DNA of 64,000 nucleotides from Isoetes taiwanensis (GCA_021234155.1 JAJEKV010000022.1:7781961-7845960), one strand, 5' to 3'. Positions 22,793-35,505 are shown, counted from the stretch's first letter. The notes: a model not told the origin generated them from the sequence alone. Made by a program: numbers and translations.

Positions 22793-25187
22793 ATGGCGAC
22801 TTCCGGGGATAGAGCAGGCGCCCAAGGGCGAGATTCCGAAAGTGGGAGCGAGGATGAGAGTGGGAGCTCATCCTACTTCTATTCGTCAGGGGAAGAACCC
22901 CCGGAGGAAGGGGATGCAGCAGAATTGTCAAAGGGAATGGAAGTGGAACCTGAGGAAGAAGAGGGCGATCCGGAGGAAGAAGAGAGCGATTTGGATTATG
23001 TTGTAGAAGAGAATCAGGGTAATGAAGAGCATTTTTTCCCAGAGCAGAAGGAGATGATGCAAGCAGCCCGGGCTGTGAAAGCTAAGGCAAAGGCAAAAGA
23101 GAAAAAACAGATAACTCCATTGCATCCGAGCTCATTGAGGGTGATCAAGAAGATCAAGCGGGCAGAGAGGGTCAGCCCAATTCCGGGGAAACCCATGCCT
23201 TCTGAAGTGGTAGCAGCCTACTCAGAGGAGGACTCGGAGATCGACGAGGCAGCTTGGGAACGCAGGTATTACTATAGTAGGAAGAAGGCAAAGCATTTTT
23301 GTCTGTTTCATGGTTGTGTATGGTCTTCTGTAAAAACGCAGAGGCTGCAGGATCACCTCCTTAAGGTACATGAATGGGACGTTGTTGTAGCAAGCAAAAG
23401 AGAAGGGAAGGGCGGGACATGCAGGAATACAACTTGAGGCATGCCTTTGATCCAGAGTACAAGTATAAGGTTAATCTGTACAGATTTTTGAAGAGATGCC
23501 GAGAGCTTGCTTTGGGTTAAGGTCGGGCTATGCTCGAGAATATTCCAGAGGGTGAGGACAAAGAGAAAACTTTGGTGCAATATGCTGAAGATTATGTTGC
23601 TCGGAGGAGGTTGGAGTGGGAGAGAATGAAGGATAAAAAGATTGCACAGTATAAGAAGTACATTGTACAAAATTATGGGCTGGATACTGTGTGGACAGAA
23701 AAGAGTGGGTTGACCGAGAAGCTTTGGGTAATTTAGAGACTTGCAAGGAGGGTTTGCAGACCAGATTGCTTTATTGTGGCAGGTTTGAGGGGAGCAGCAG
23801 TGGGCCGAGATCCCCTTCCACACCAGTTACCAAGCTAACCAAGTCTAAAACTGCAGGGATGTCCTGCAAAGCACCTCAAAAACCAAAGAGGATCTGTTTA
23901 AAATTACTCTCATCTGAGCAATTGGGTGTTGCTTCATCACCCGTGCACCAGATATCCACATACTTTGATGTGGCAGATGATGGGGAGGATGATCCCGAGG
24001 TAATCAGGAGAACAATGGTGACCATGACAGATGACTTCATTCTGAATGTTGATTTTTTTATGCACCTGGAGGACCTCATCACTCTAGAATGGGCTAACAA
24101 AAAGAAAAAGGGGAAGAGCACCAATCTGCTCCAATTCTTGCCTACAATGCATAATGGCCTGTCCATTTGAGGAGCGCACTTTGGCCTACGGTCTCGGATG
24201 TAAAAGATGAATTTATGATAGATGATGTGGAGGCCTTCTCATTCGAGCATCCTGGTACGGATATTCCTGAAAAGATGGGACAGTCTTGGTTGAATGAGCA
24301 ATGTGTGGGAGCTTATCTCATGTAAGTGTCACTCTTTCTCATTTATTTCAAGTGTGCACTGATTGTGAATTCATAAATCATACAGGGTTGTTTCTCATAC
24401 GATACCGGTCTCGAGGAGAAGATCTCATGTCTTCTTTCATACGACCATTGTGGACCTGTACATGAACAAGGTTGTGTCCATTTGGAGGAAGCTGATTCCT
24501 GCCAAACCCCGAGAGCCACCCCTTTTCTATTGGCTGCCTGTTTGTAGAAGGTTATCCTTTCCATTGACTTTGCTTATTCATATTTTCTGATATGTTTATA
24601 AGTAGTTAATTCAAATTGCTTAAGTGCAGCCATCATTGAAGCCAGCTCCACATCCAACTTTGCTGCACTTTGACTCCCTCAGATTATGGCATGCTGCTGA
24701 GATATCACGTGAAATATGCGAGTAGGCATCTTGCTAATATTTCTATCACTATCTAATTAATTCTGTACTTATATAATTCTGAAATTATCTAATTCTACAT
24801 GACTGCAGGTTGATCAAAGAGGTCCATCAAATTTGGGATACCCCTGCCCCAGAATGGGTTGACCTCCAACCAGTGGAAATGCGTTGTCCTGAACAAGAAA
24901 ATGGTTCAGACTGTGGAGTGTATACTCTTTTATTTGCACGGTGTTTTATTAGGGACTTCATTCTAAATGATCTGCAAATTCGTCCTCTTCAGGTAAAAAC
25001 ATGTATTGTATGATTTTCTTATGTTCACTATATTCATTGTTTATGCTAACTAGACTTCACTATGCAGGTGACCCCGGATTGGTTTGGGAAGGTTGATGTT
25101 GCAAACTGCAGGTGCACTTTCAGTATGATGCTAGGCAGGCTACATGAGGCTGTGATACAGGCAAAGAAACCATCAAAGACCATCTGA
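22793..25187 (+). pseudogene. C2H2 zinc finger plus C48 (Ulp1-like) cysteine protease gene, frame-broken
   Basis: C48 proteases cleave SUMO-like conjugates; plant DNA transposons often carry them. The start at 22793 opens an acidic region, then a zinc finger CLFHGC...HLLKVH (CX4CX12HX4H) near 23300-23370, and a charged coiled segment (ARRRLEWERMKDKKIAQY). The protease part is split over good GT-AG exons ending about 24321, then about 24385-24550, 24630-24720, 24809-24992 and 25068-25187. It contains SWLNEQCVGAYL, LLHFDSLR (catalytic Asp) and CPEQENGSDCGVYTL (Gln and catalytic Cys at 24912). Where the catalytic His-Trp is expected the sequence has FYWLPV, so His appears replaced by Tyr. Frame breaks occur near 23410, 23700 and 24170, and TAA interrupts near 23518. 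The last exons have correct phases. Confidence 0.7.
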
Positions 25188-25405
25188 AATTTCTTCAAAT
25201 TAGTTTCTGCAATTTAAATGACATCTGCTAACTTGTTTAGCTTTTGAACAGCTAGTTTAACTCTTGAGCAATTGCTGCTGTAAGCAGCAGATTTTGCAGC
25301 AGCATTGTGCCTTTTTTTTGTTACTTCTGAATGCAATACCATGCTTATGTATTGATGTGTTACCAGAAATATCAGGGCTTTAAATGCAATTGTCTGAATA
25401 ACAAC

Positions 25406-26228
25406 ATTTCTGGCCATGGCATTGCCCAGAAATACCATGGTACTGGCCAGAAATACCATGACATTGGCCAGAAATACCAAGGTATTGGCCAGCAATACCA
25501 AGGCACAGGCCTGAAATACCAAGGCACTGGCATGAAATACCATGGTATTGGCCTGTAATACCATGGCATTGGTCAGAAACACCATGGTATTGGCCAGAAA
25601 TACCATGGTGTTGGCCTGAAATACCAAGGCAAATAAAAGATTACGAGGACTTCAAAGGCAATGGCCAGATTATGCAATGGTATTGGGCTGAAATACCATG
25701 ATAGTGGCTTGAAATACCATGGTATTGGCCAGAAATACCAAGGTATTTGCCAGAAATACCAAGGGTTTGACCAGAAATGCCAAGGCAAATATAAGATTAC
25801 GAGGACTTTATGATACTGTGAAGGCAATGGCCAGAAATACCGTGGCAGCGGCCTGAAATACCATGGTAGTGGCCTGAAATACCATGGTATTGGCTAGAAT
25901 ACCAAGGCAGTGGCCTAAAATACCATGGTAGTGGCCTGAAATACCATGGTATTGGCCAGAAATACCAAGGCATTATCCAGAAATACCATGGTATTGGCCT
26001 AAAATACCATGGTATTGTCCAGAAATACCATGGTATTGGCCAGAAATACCATGGTATTGGCCTGAAATACCATAGGATTGGCCAGAAATACCATGGTATA
26101 TGGCCAGAAATACCAAGGTATTGGCCAGAAATACCAAGGTATTGGCCATAAATACAAAGGTATTGGCCAGAAACACCATGGTATATGGCCAGAAATACCA
26201 AGGTATTGGCCAGAAATACCAAGGCACT
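25406..26228 (-). repeat. 21-bp palindromic-unit array 2 (inverted relative to array 1)
   Basis: About 35 units of CCAGAAATACCATGGTATTG type, period 21 bp, the reverse complement of array 1. Interruptions near 25630 and 25790 carry a second motif containing GATTACGAGGACTT, which also occurs in array 3. With array 1 it brackets the C48 protease gene symmetrically. Confidence 0.9.
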
Positions 26229-26517
26229 GAATATTTGGGATCGAACTCAACTAAGTCAGATGGGGAGAGCGCCCAAAATCTTGGTTTTTTTGTCCTTTAC
26301 CTCCAAATTCGGTTTGAACTGGTTTCTTGGCTATTCCCTGTGAGAATTTGCTTGATCTACCAGAATTGAACCTTAATTTCCTCTGGATCGTGAGCTAGCC
26401 TTGTAGGGGCTAGCATTTCTTCTAAATTAGAATGCAAAGATCTACACATGGATACTCAAATTTTTGCAATTCTTAAACAGGAGCACATGCTTACTTGTGG
26501 TTTTCTTGTTGGCAAGC

Positions 26518-27531
26518 TATGATGCTCCCTGAACATATACGACGCTCGGGCGTATACATACGGGGACTTCCCCCTCCCATGGCAACCATCTCGCCATGAG
26601 CAGGGCCCTCCATCTAACTCGGGCCAAATATGGAAAGATGCTGGAGTGAAGGACACAGAGGGGTCATTCGGCCCACGCCTTCGATGGGCCTCCTATGTCG
26701 CGGAAGCGTGAATACAAGGTTAGCATACAACAAAGTACTATCCATAAATACCACCACGAAGGGTGGCACATCCATCCAACTGATAATAACAGAGAAGATA
26801 CATTTAATACTAGAGAAAACACCCCAAACCCATGGTTAATACGTGCCACATCAGCGACCCCCGCAACTAATGGGAATAATATAGGGCTCTATCTAGGAGC
26901 ATACTACAATACATGGGCTCAGAGGTCTCTACCCCCCATTTAATCCCTGCTTTACGGAAGCGGACAGAGATACTTTCATAGACATCCATTCTTACTTAAC
27001 AAAGCATAATCCATAATTGAAATATAATCCTAAATATCAAAGAAGGGTTAATCCTAACAAAGATAACCAGAGAAGACTAACTGAGGCACTATCCTAGAAG
27101 CTCAAGCTAAACTACCCACTAACCCGAGTTTCTGCTAGAACCGTTATCATGGGGCACCTCCATCTTTCAGCAACTTGGGTGTTCAGCAACAGCTTCAACA
27201 ACTTGGGCGCTCAGCTGCTCCTCCTCCTGGCTCGATTTTGGGGTCAAATGGGATAGGGGTCCAATTTGATGCCCCAGGTTAGCATTTCCCTGCTGGCCAA
27301 TCGAATTTGGCCAAGTGGCACTTTCCTAATTAATCTATTATCCTAATTAAGTCAATTAGATATTATTTCCTTAATCAGAGATAATTAACCTTTAATAATT
27401 AATTTAGCATAGCTAAATTAATCCCTTTTAGGTCAACCCCCTAGGTTAGGATACCCCGTGGTGGCGTATCTTTATTGCGTGACGTGTCAGTATATTTATA
27501 CGTATACCGTATAAATACTTGGAACGTCACA
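26518..27531 (-). repeat. 3' LTR of the chromovirus, internally deleted
   Basis: Ends CGTCACA at 27531 and is nearly identical to the right LTR over 27066 to 27531. The segment matching about 36482-37066 of the right LTR is reduced to a scrap (CGTGCCACATCAGCGACCC), so roughly 575 bp are missing. The first 60 bp are also more divergent. A minus-strand TATAAATA lies near 27495-27502. Confidence 0.85.
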
Positions 27532-27544
27532 TTCTCCCCTCCTT
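27532..27544 (-). promoter_or_regulatory. Polypurine tract of the chromovirus
   Basis: The minus strand reads AAGGAGGGGAGAA directly adjoining the 3' LTR. It is the expected primer site for plus-strand DNA synthesis. Confidence 0.8.
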
Positions 27545-28183
27545 AGAAATAATGCTATCCGCAGCATTAGTGTTAGTCAAACCAGTGACGCAGAATCGAA
27601 GGAACTGAAAATTATACATAAAAGAAGGAAAGTAATTCCTTATTTCTGAAGGTAATAACATTAAAACTTAAAGTTTAAAATAGTTTAAGCACCAAGGTGC
27701 ATTTCACATGATCATCACAAGAAAAGAGTTCAAGGACCGAAGTCCAATATCAACATCACAGTGACAAAAAGATAACACATGTAGACAAAATACTGGAGAA
27801 GTCGGGCCATCAGCAACCCTCTATACATGGGCAGGTCACGTACTGCTCACTGGCATGCACATGTCAATACATCAGTGTATATAGATAATATAAGTAAGTT
27901 GTGGTTGACGGGACCATCCCCTATAAGAAATAAAAGGAAAAACCTATCTAGAAAGGAATCTATCATGCCTATGGTTCGCAATTCATTGCGGCGTAAGGAA
28001 TGGCCAATTTCCCATTATAGCCGAGATGAACGCGGCCTATCAATTACATGCTTTCCAAGCAATTCGCGGTCATGCCAACATTGACAATACACCACGTCCT
28101 AGAGAACACAAAGGTGATCTCATCATCGGTAACTATTGTTAATCACGATGCATCTACCCCTCTACTGTATGATTCTCGGCGAA

Positions 28184-30954
28184 TCAAGCCTTCAAGCTTA
28201 TACTGCCGGGTGCGGGGTTGATAGCATCGCTGATGGTGCGGCCCTGAGATTCCCGCATGAAGTCCGGATAGTGCTTCTCAAGGTCAATCTTCATGACCCA
28301 CGTAGCGTCCTCAACTGGTAAGTGTTTCCACTTAACCAAGTATTGCAGCATCTGAGTTCTTCTCGTCTGCTTATAGGCTCGATCAAGAAGAGCTTCAGGC
28401 ACTATATCTAAATGCTCTTACGTCATTTCAAGGAGGGTGGGTGTATCAAGATCTCCTCGGATCCGGGTTATCCGCTCGGAAGATTCACGTGAAAGACCTT
28501 GTGGATCTTCAAGCGGGGGTGGTGGCAAATCAGCGATATGCTGTTAAGCCCCACGCGTTCAATGATTTTGAACGGCCCAGCCCATCTGGGTGCTAGCTTC
28601 TTGCAGTTACCAATCTTAAGCTTGGCTTGTTTAACCTTAATCTTGAGCCAAACCGATTCGCCCACTTGGAATATCTGTGGGGTCCTGTGCTTATCGGCAA
28701 CACTCTTCTGACGACTGCGTGCAGCAAGTAAGTAGCCACGAACTTCTTCAACCAAATCTTGCATTTCCAAGAGGAGTTGTTGAGAAACCTCCACCTTAGA
28801 AACGGGATTATGCCATGTGTCGGGAGTAAGGCATTGATAACCATAATTTATCATGAAGGGAGACATTCTAGAAGACTCCTGTTTCATGCTATTATAGGCA
28901 AACTCGACCAAATAAATATAGTCAGCCCATTGTGATTGCTTACTCCACACATAACTTCGCAGCATATCCTCTATAATGCGATTAGTACGCTCTGTCTGAC
29001 CATCCGTCTGAGGATGATATGCCGTACTCATAGCAAGCTTGGTCTGGATAGTGGCAAAGAAATCTTTCTAGAATGCACTGACAAATTTGGGATCCCTATC
29101 GGATACTATAACCCGTGGCATTCCATGCAATCTGAAGATCTCCTTGGTAAACAGCAAAGCGGTATCAAAGGCTGTATCCGTGGTACGACATGGCAAGAAA
29201 TGAGCCATTTTTGACAATTTGTCGACCACTACCATTAATGCATCATATCCACGGAGAGTACGTGGAAGGCCCACAATAAAATCCATGGTTATCACTTCCC
29301 ATTTGGCATTGGGCACATCCAGAGGTTGCAATTCTCCTGGAATCCTTAATTGCTCAGCCTTGGTTTGTTGGCAGACCTGACACTGCTTAATATACCTGGC
29401 AATGTCCTTCTTCATCCTCGGCCAAAAATAACTGGAGCGGATCTTAAAATATGTTTTCATGAAACCTGCATGTCCAGCTATAGGGCTGTTGTGTGTGTCA
29501 TGGAGAATTAGCTTACGTACTCCTGAAGTCTCAGGCACACACAACTTGTCCTTGTAATATAACAAGTTGCCCTCTTTCTTATACGAATGGAAAGCTTCAC
29601 GTTCCTTATCTGTGCGTGCCTCCTTAGCCAAATTATCCCACACTTCACGGAACTCTGGATCCGTGGCTAAGGCTTGCTCTATTTGTTTTCCGAGCTCGCT
29701 GGTGAGTGTGGAAATTGCGTTACAATGGGTTCGGGTTACCAAGGGATGGCGCGATAACGCATCCGCAACCACATTGTGTTTCCCGGGCTTATACATAATC
29801 TCAAAATCATACTCCTCCAGAAATTCCATCCATCTTCTCTGACGGAGGTTGAGATTTGGCTGGGTTGTTAGATAACGGAGACTCTGATGATCCGTATCAA
29901 GCTGGAATCTCCTACCAAGAAGGTAGTGTCTCCATATACGCAAAGCGCGAACATCAGCCAACAATTCCTGATCATGGGTAGGGTATCGCTGTTCGGTCTC
30001 ATTCATCTTCTTAGAATCGTAGGCTATAACCCTTCCTTCTTGCATGAGGACTCCCCCGGTAGCAATCTTACTGGCATCTGTTGCTACTAACTTATCCTTC
30101 TCTGGATCCGGCAATGTGAGGACTGGTGTGGACGTCAAAGCATCCTTAAGCTTCTGAAAGCTGACCTGGACCTTTGCTTTCCAATGTTCCATCCAATTCT
30201 TCATTTTATCATGCTTTGTAAGGTCGGTAAGAGGTGCTGCAATCTTTGCAAAATCCTTAACAAATTTTCGATAATATCCTGCCAGTCCCAAGAAACTTCG
30301 GACTTCTGACACATTACTTGGAATCGGCCAATCCTTGACTGCCTCTATTTTTGCTGGATCTGTAGCAATTCCCTCGGCTGAAATCACATGGCCTAAATAA
30401 TCCACTTTGGGAGTGGCAAACTTACACTTAGAGAGCTTGGCAAAGAGCTGGTGACGTCTTAGCTTTTGTAGGGCCAGCCGAAGATGCTTCTCATGCTCGT
30501 CCAGGGTTTTACTATAGATGAGAATGTCGTCAAAGAAAATAACAACAAAATCATCCAAGTATTCTCGGAAGACGTCATTCGTTAACCGCATGAACGTTGC
30601 GGGAGCATTAGTTAACCCAAAAGGCATAACTGTAAATTCATAGTGCCAGTATCTAGTCCGAAAAGCTGACTTATGGATGTCCTCCTCTTTAATTCTTCTT
30701 TGGTGATATCCGGAGCGTAAATCAATCTTTGAGAAGTACTTGGCCCCTTGCAACTGGTCCATAAGATCGTCTGCCCTAGGCAAAGCATAACGATTCTTGA
30801 TGGTATGCTTATTGAGATGCCGATAATCAATACACATCCTCAAGGAGCCATCCTTCTTCTTAACAAAAAGGATAGGAGCGCCAAAAGGCGAAACACTAGG
30901 CCGAATGAAACCTAGGTTTAGTAACTCTTGAAGTTGCTTCTTAAGTTCTGCCAA
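28184..30954 (-). pseudogene. Chromovirus pol: RT, RNase H, integrase, chromodomain
   Basis: From 30954 downward: RT with [23 protein letters not shown] and the active site FFDD at about residue 141; RNase H with [13 protein letters not shown] and [10 protein letters not shown]; the integrase HHCC finger ([12 protein letters not shown] ... CQVCQQTK); the integrase core with [10 protein letters not shown] and IVSDRDPKF, and the third acidic residue in DGQTERTNR in the next segment (29031-28468). The chromodomain YLVKWKHLPVEDATW is at 28402-28184. A TAG replaces a codon at about 29053 in an otherwise continuous frame; another frame break and a TAA separate the chromodomain. A large part is unbroken for over 620 codons, so loss of function looks recent or is partly sequence error. 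Confidence 0.9.
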
Positions 30955-30955
30955 T

Positions 30956-31417
30956 TCAGGGGGGACTCATACGGTACGGGGCCTTACTGGTAGGCTTAGT
31001 ACTTGGTTCCAAAGCTATCTCACATTCTACCCCTCTAAAAGGGGGAAGTTTCTGGATCTCATCTGGAAAGAGATCGCTAAATTTGCTGAGGAGATCAGCA
31101 ATATGCTCTGGCAATGCATCAACTACTTGCTTCTGTTTAGTATCCGACTCAATGGATGCAAGTCTAATGATGCAAAGTAGCTTATCCTTGCATATAGCCT
31201 TATTTAACTGCCTGATGGACATAGACTGCATAATGGGGTTTAAGGAATCACCTTTTATAGTTACGGGGGCTCCATTAGCTGCGTTGAAGGTAACCTCCCG
31301 TTTTTCGCAGTCTATATTGGCTTTTGCGGATGCCAAGAATTCCATGCCAACAATCAGATCATACTTGCCAATATCCATTAACTCGGCACCCAATGCAACC
31401 CGGTGCTGGCGGTACAT
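30956..31417 (-). pseudogene. Chromovirus protease C-terminus and protease-RT linker
   Basis: Contains KYDLIVGMEFLASAKANIDC, the conserved end of gypsy aspartic proteases, then a linker reaching [21 protein letters not shown], the standard lead-in to RT. The frame closes two bases before the RT frame because of one extra base in a run of six C at 30960-30965. The N-terminal protease part with the catalytic Asp should lie at 31.42-31.98 kb, where the frame is damaged. Confidence 0.8.
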
Positions 31418-31989
31418 TTTTAAGGTTAATCGGCGGCCATGAGTATGTCGATTTTACCAGCGCTAGCGTCCGCGGGTTTGGTCGGGACCTTAAAGTCTCA
31501 AAAGCTGCAATACACGGGCCATTTTAGGAGAAGCGAAATTATGTGTATGCTTGCCCGTATCCATAAGAATTATGAAAGGCTTCTTGTCTACGACTTATAG
31601 TGGAAATAACTTGGCGGTGACTTTTCGGCATTACCGGTTTCAATGGCTGCAAGGATATGGGGCCTTGTGAATATACTCGGGGAGCCTCCTCGTCAGCGGG
31701 TGGTGTAGACTTCGAGCCGTCCCAATCAAAGGTCGGCCATGGCGGTTTAGCGATCGTGTGACATAAGGGCGGTTACGCCATAAAGTGCCCGGTCGCATAC
31801 ACTGTAACATGCCTTCTCTTTTCTTGGTGCTCTCGGGCCTCTTTGGGAATGAAGCGTAAGAGGTTAGAACTTCCTTACCGACATTGTTAGGTTTATCCGA
31901 ACATCTTTGAAGGTGACTTTCTTTTCTGGCGGCCATAAGAGTTCTCTTTGAGAGGGCCCGGGGCTCGGTGAGCGTGGCTTGTAGGGTTA

Positions 31990-32940
31990 TTAATGCGGTG
32001 GGAATAAGATGCGGGGAGGCTGGTATTGATTTCGTGGCGTGTCCTCTTCAAGGCTTAATGCCTTAGCCTCAACTACACCAGAATGACTTGGGTCTATGGC
32101 CTTAACCATTCGTTTAATTGATGGGGCCAACCCTTCAATATAGCCCTCCACCGCCCTCTTCTCATTCATTCCTGGCACATACAGCCTCAAGCGCATGAAT
32201 TCATCTGTGTAGGCCTGAACTGACATGCCTTTCTGCTCCAACCTGTAAAAAGTTTGAATCTGTTGGCATTTGTGCGCACGGGGCACATAATGCGACTTAA
32301 AAGCTTTGGCAAACTTTTTAAACTTGCATCTGCTTCTGTCTAGATGCTTGGCTCTAGCATAGCCCTTCCACCAAATGCGAGCGGCTCCTGTAAGGTTTGT
32401 GGTGGCAACTTTTCCTGTATCTTTCTCCGTCATGCCATAGGATTTCCCAAACTCCTTCATCTCATCCAACCAGGACTCTGCATTCAGGCCGCCTCTAGAT
32501 TTCCCATCAAACTGGGCCAATTTCCTGTTTTTCCATATACTAGTTATGGCCGTATCAACCGTCTTACGGTACTCCTTGTCCCGGGCCTTTGCATGGTCAC
32601 CAGACGATATCGATGACTCTGAAGACACAGAAGTGGCTGATTGCGAGGAGGTATCACTATCTGTAGACGAGTTTCGACGACGTTTAGAACGGTGCCTCCT
32701 TTCTGCAGGTACAGGGCCTGGTTCCGGTGCAGGTGGCTGCTGTGGTGGTGGACTTGGCGGTAACGAAGGTAACTCCAGTCCGTTCTCCTGCATATACTGT
32801 GGAGGGTTGGCATTGAACACATAAGCCTGCAGCTCCACTAACTGTCGCTTGATCAACAGGAGTTCTTGCTCAGGTGTTAGCCTGCTAGCATTTGAAGGTG
32901 TCTGCCATGAGGCGTTGCGTGCACCGTCTATATTAACCAT
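31990..32940 (-). pseudogene. Chromovirus gag
   Basis: The start is the ATG at 32938-32940 (MVNIDGARNASW), preferred to an upstream non-ATG extension. It encodes a proline-rich stretch, a basic/serine-rich stretch (RRHRSKRRRN), then the gag core with WLDEMKEFG, TNLTGAARIWWKGYA and FYRLEQKGMSVQAYTDEFMRL. It ends at 31990 near the point where a CCHC knuckle is expected; none is visible in frame, and 31.44-31.98 kb appears frame-shifted. Confidence 0.85.
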
Positions 32941-33171
32941 AAGAAGGTATAAGAAAAGATATTGTGGTACCAAGTGTCACAATGAAGATCATTTTGAGCA
33001 GAACTAGGAAAAAAAACGGTAAGGAGAATACAAGAGAATTAAGAAAAAGAACTTTATTATAAAGTTGTGGTGACAATTACATTGGAGGGGTTTTAACAAA
33101 ATTAAGCCTGTAGAATACAAAACTTAACGATTATACAAAACTTTGCCATGAAAAAGCTGGGTAGAACAGGC

Positions 33172-33632
33172 CTAGGGCTCCGCGAAAGGGTACAGGATAG
33201 AGTAACGAATACTCTCCCGTACTGCCCTAACTACCTTGTAGCGAGCCCATGCCTGGATTATGACCAACTGATAATCTAACATGGGGCTAATGATGAGTAA
33301 CATGAAGAGATCTCTCAACGCGTAGAAAATCTGCCATAGATGGTTATTTGCATCAATAAAAGCCTCCTGCTTCGTCATCTGCCAGTAATTCCAGGTCCGT
33401 CGGAGAGTATGTTCCAGATGCGCAAAAGCACGCTCACGGAGAATGTTGACAATTTCGAAGCCCTTGATTGGGTCGTAGGGTTCTCCTTCCTCGATAGGCT
33501 GCTCTGCCACGTAATCGACATCCTCTGGGTGCCACTTCACATATTCTTGACCATAGTCTTGGTCTGGAGGTATCCGATCTTCCCCTCGTAATTCCTCGGG
33601 TATTTGTTCTTCATTTTCCTCAATTTCATCGT
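33172..33632 (-). CDS. Extra ORF just upstream of chromovirus gag
   Basis: A minus-strand frame from about 33632 to 33172 encodes an acidic start (DDEIEENEEQIPEELRGED), then VKWHPEDVDYVAEQPIEEG and a hydrophobic/aromatic second half with LFMLLIISPMLDYQLVIIQ. It is preceded by CGTCTTGCAG, a plausible splice acceptor, so it may be the downstream exon of the longer leader ORF to its right. No known domain recognised. It lies about 230 bp before the gag start, between the primer site and gag. Confidence 0.45.
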
Positions 33633-33828
33633 CTGCAAGACGGTAAGTATGAGTACATAACAGTTGAATTATTCCTTATACTTCAAACTCTAAAAGAGAA
33701 AGACAAGTATTGTAGGAAAAAGACAATTTGCTTGTATTCAAAAGAAGATGCGCGAAGATCATCAGCGCAAAATTACATATACTCGAGTAGCTCAAAGGCT
33801 ATACTCATACAATAGATACTATAAAAAG

Positions 33829-35505
33829 CTACGAACTAGGCCCGGCATCCTGGTCCATTGGCGTAGGAGGTGGTGGCGGCAGACGATGACGTAATAAAGC
33901 AACACCTGGATCAACTGTGGCGGCCGCGAGAGAAGCGACCTCCCGAGGGTAAGCGACTGCTAACGGGGCCGCCGCAAGGAGCTTCATACCCATCCAGGAT
34001 GCTATGTCCTGTCCTAAGGCTGCCAGGGCGAGATCCCGCCGCACCAACACGTAAGTAAGCGTGTGGTAGGATAACTTCTTGTGCCCAGCAGGCACGGAGA
34101 CTCCACCATGAGGTTTCTGCTTCTGGAGCTAAATCACGTGACACAAAGAAAACCTGCCCCTGCCTAAAAGCGGATAAGAAGAAGCGGGTGAGGGGGCTTC
34201 CAGACGCCTTTCCATGGGCCGTAACTGAAGTGTCCACCTCCTTCTCTAGGTTCTTAGGGACCTCTTCGTCCATACATTCCTCTCTCTCCTCCCTATAGTG
34301 GGCAGGATTACCATAAAGGTCCTCGCCTTCCTCCTCTGACTGAGAGGGGAGCTCGAGCATGAGGATATTTGGGACTGAGGGCCCCACAGCCGTAAAGGCT
34401 TCTGGTTGAGGTTGGTATGGAGGGTCTGGAACCACCAGATCTCTAAGTCGGAGGAGTGTCTCAGCCGGCTCAATAGTCTGCTGGTGGAACTGGAGTACCT
34501 ATGAAAAATCAATGAAGTCATCCATGCAATATTTGGCGAGTTCGTAGAGAACCTGTGTGGCCCCTTCCTCGGGGGAACCCGTCTTAGCTCCAGTCATGGG
34601 ACGGGGCCGTGAAGCATCCACCCGCTCTGGCCTCCGGGTCGAGCTGGTGTGCTTCCCAATACTGCCGACAGTCTTCAGCTTATCCCTATACTGGCTGCCG
34701 GACTTATAGGCCACAGCTTTCCTTCGCCTCTTAATGGGCGGCTTATCTGCTGGATTTGGCCCCTGCTGGTTTTCCTGTTCCCGGTTCACCGGCTGATCCT
34801 GGGATCCCTTATCCTGCTGCTCCTTCTGTTGGCGCTCTTGCTGAGCCCTATCCTGTTCCTCCTGTTACTGACGGGCTCGTTCCATATCAGCTTCCATCTG
34901 AGCAAACCTTCGGTTCGCAACCCTTCTAAATCAGCTCTGCGCTGTAGCGATCGGGCCGCCGGGCCATATCGATCTGGACTGTTGTCAGGTAATCCAAGCT
35001 GATATCTAGGATCTCTCCCCAGGTAAAGGTTTGTGAGGCTTCATGCCACTCATAGGGAGGGACCTCAAAAGCTTGGCAATTGATAATGGCCCACCCATGG
35101 CCCAAGTACATGTATTCCCGAGCCCGGGTCGGTGTCAGCCCTCTCGACTTCCCGACGATCATCTTCTTGGGCCAGTGTCCGAATACGGGCGGACTTCGTC
35201 CAGATGGCTTCCTCCTCGGAGTGCTCCTCACATTCAGGGGGATAAAATTTGATCAATACCATGACCAGGTCAGGTTGCTCGACCATGGTGTAAGGCAACT
35301 GTTGGAGGTTCAGCTTGATGAGAAATTGTTCTGAATAGTGGAATATGGGGTAGGGAATACGAAGGTCACTAGCAAATCGCTGCACCAACTCGTTTAGAAG
35401 AATATCAATCCAGTCGCTGTCAGAGGCCATGTACCGCGCGATTAAGGCGTAAATCTCGGGTATGGTGAGGCTAGAAGGGTCCACGGTGGTCTTAGTGTTG
35501 GCCAT
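33829..35505 (-). pseudogene. Long extra leader ORF of the chromovirus (between primer site and gag), frame-broken
   Basis: From ATG at 35505 (MANTKTTVDPSSLTIPEIY) the minus strand encodes SDWIDILLNELVQRFASDLR and YMYLGHGWAIINCQAFEVPP. Next comes a glutamine-rich coil, a basic stretch (KPPIKRRRKAVAY), an acidic stretch (LPSQSEEEGEDLYG) and finally PPPPPTPMDQDAGPSS ending at 33829. The frame changes about three times, but consecutive pieces dovetail, implying a protein of around 550 residues. I recognise no domain. An ORF upstream of gag is known in Ogre-type Tat elements but is unusual in a chromovirus. It could be a captured host sequence. Confidence 0.5.

Noticed and set aside
25406-26228. 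Regularly spaced repeats resembling a CRISPR array
   Set aside because: Repeats are contiguous 21-bp units without unique spacers, and the setting is a eukaryotic genome.
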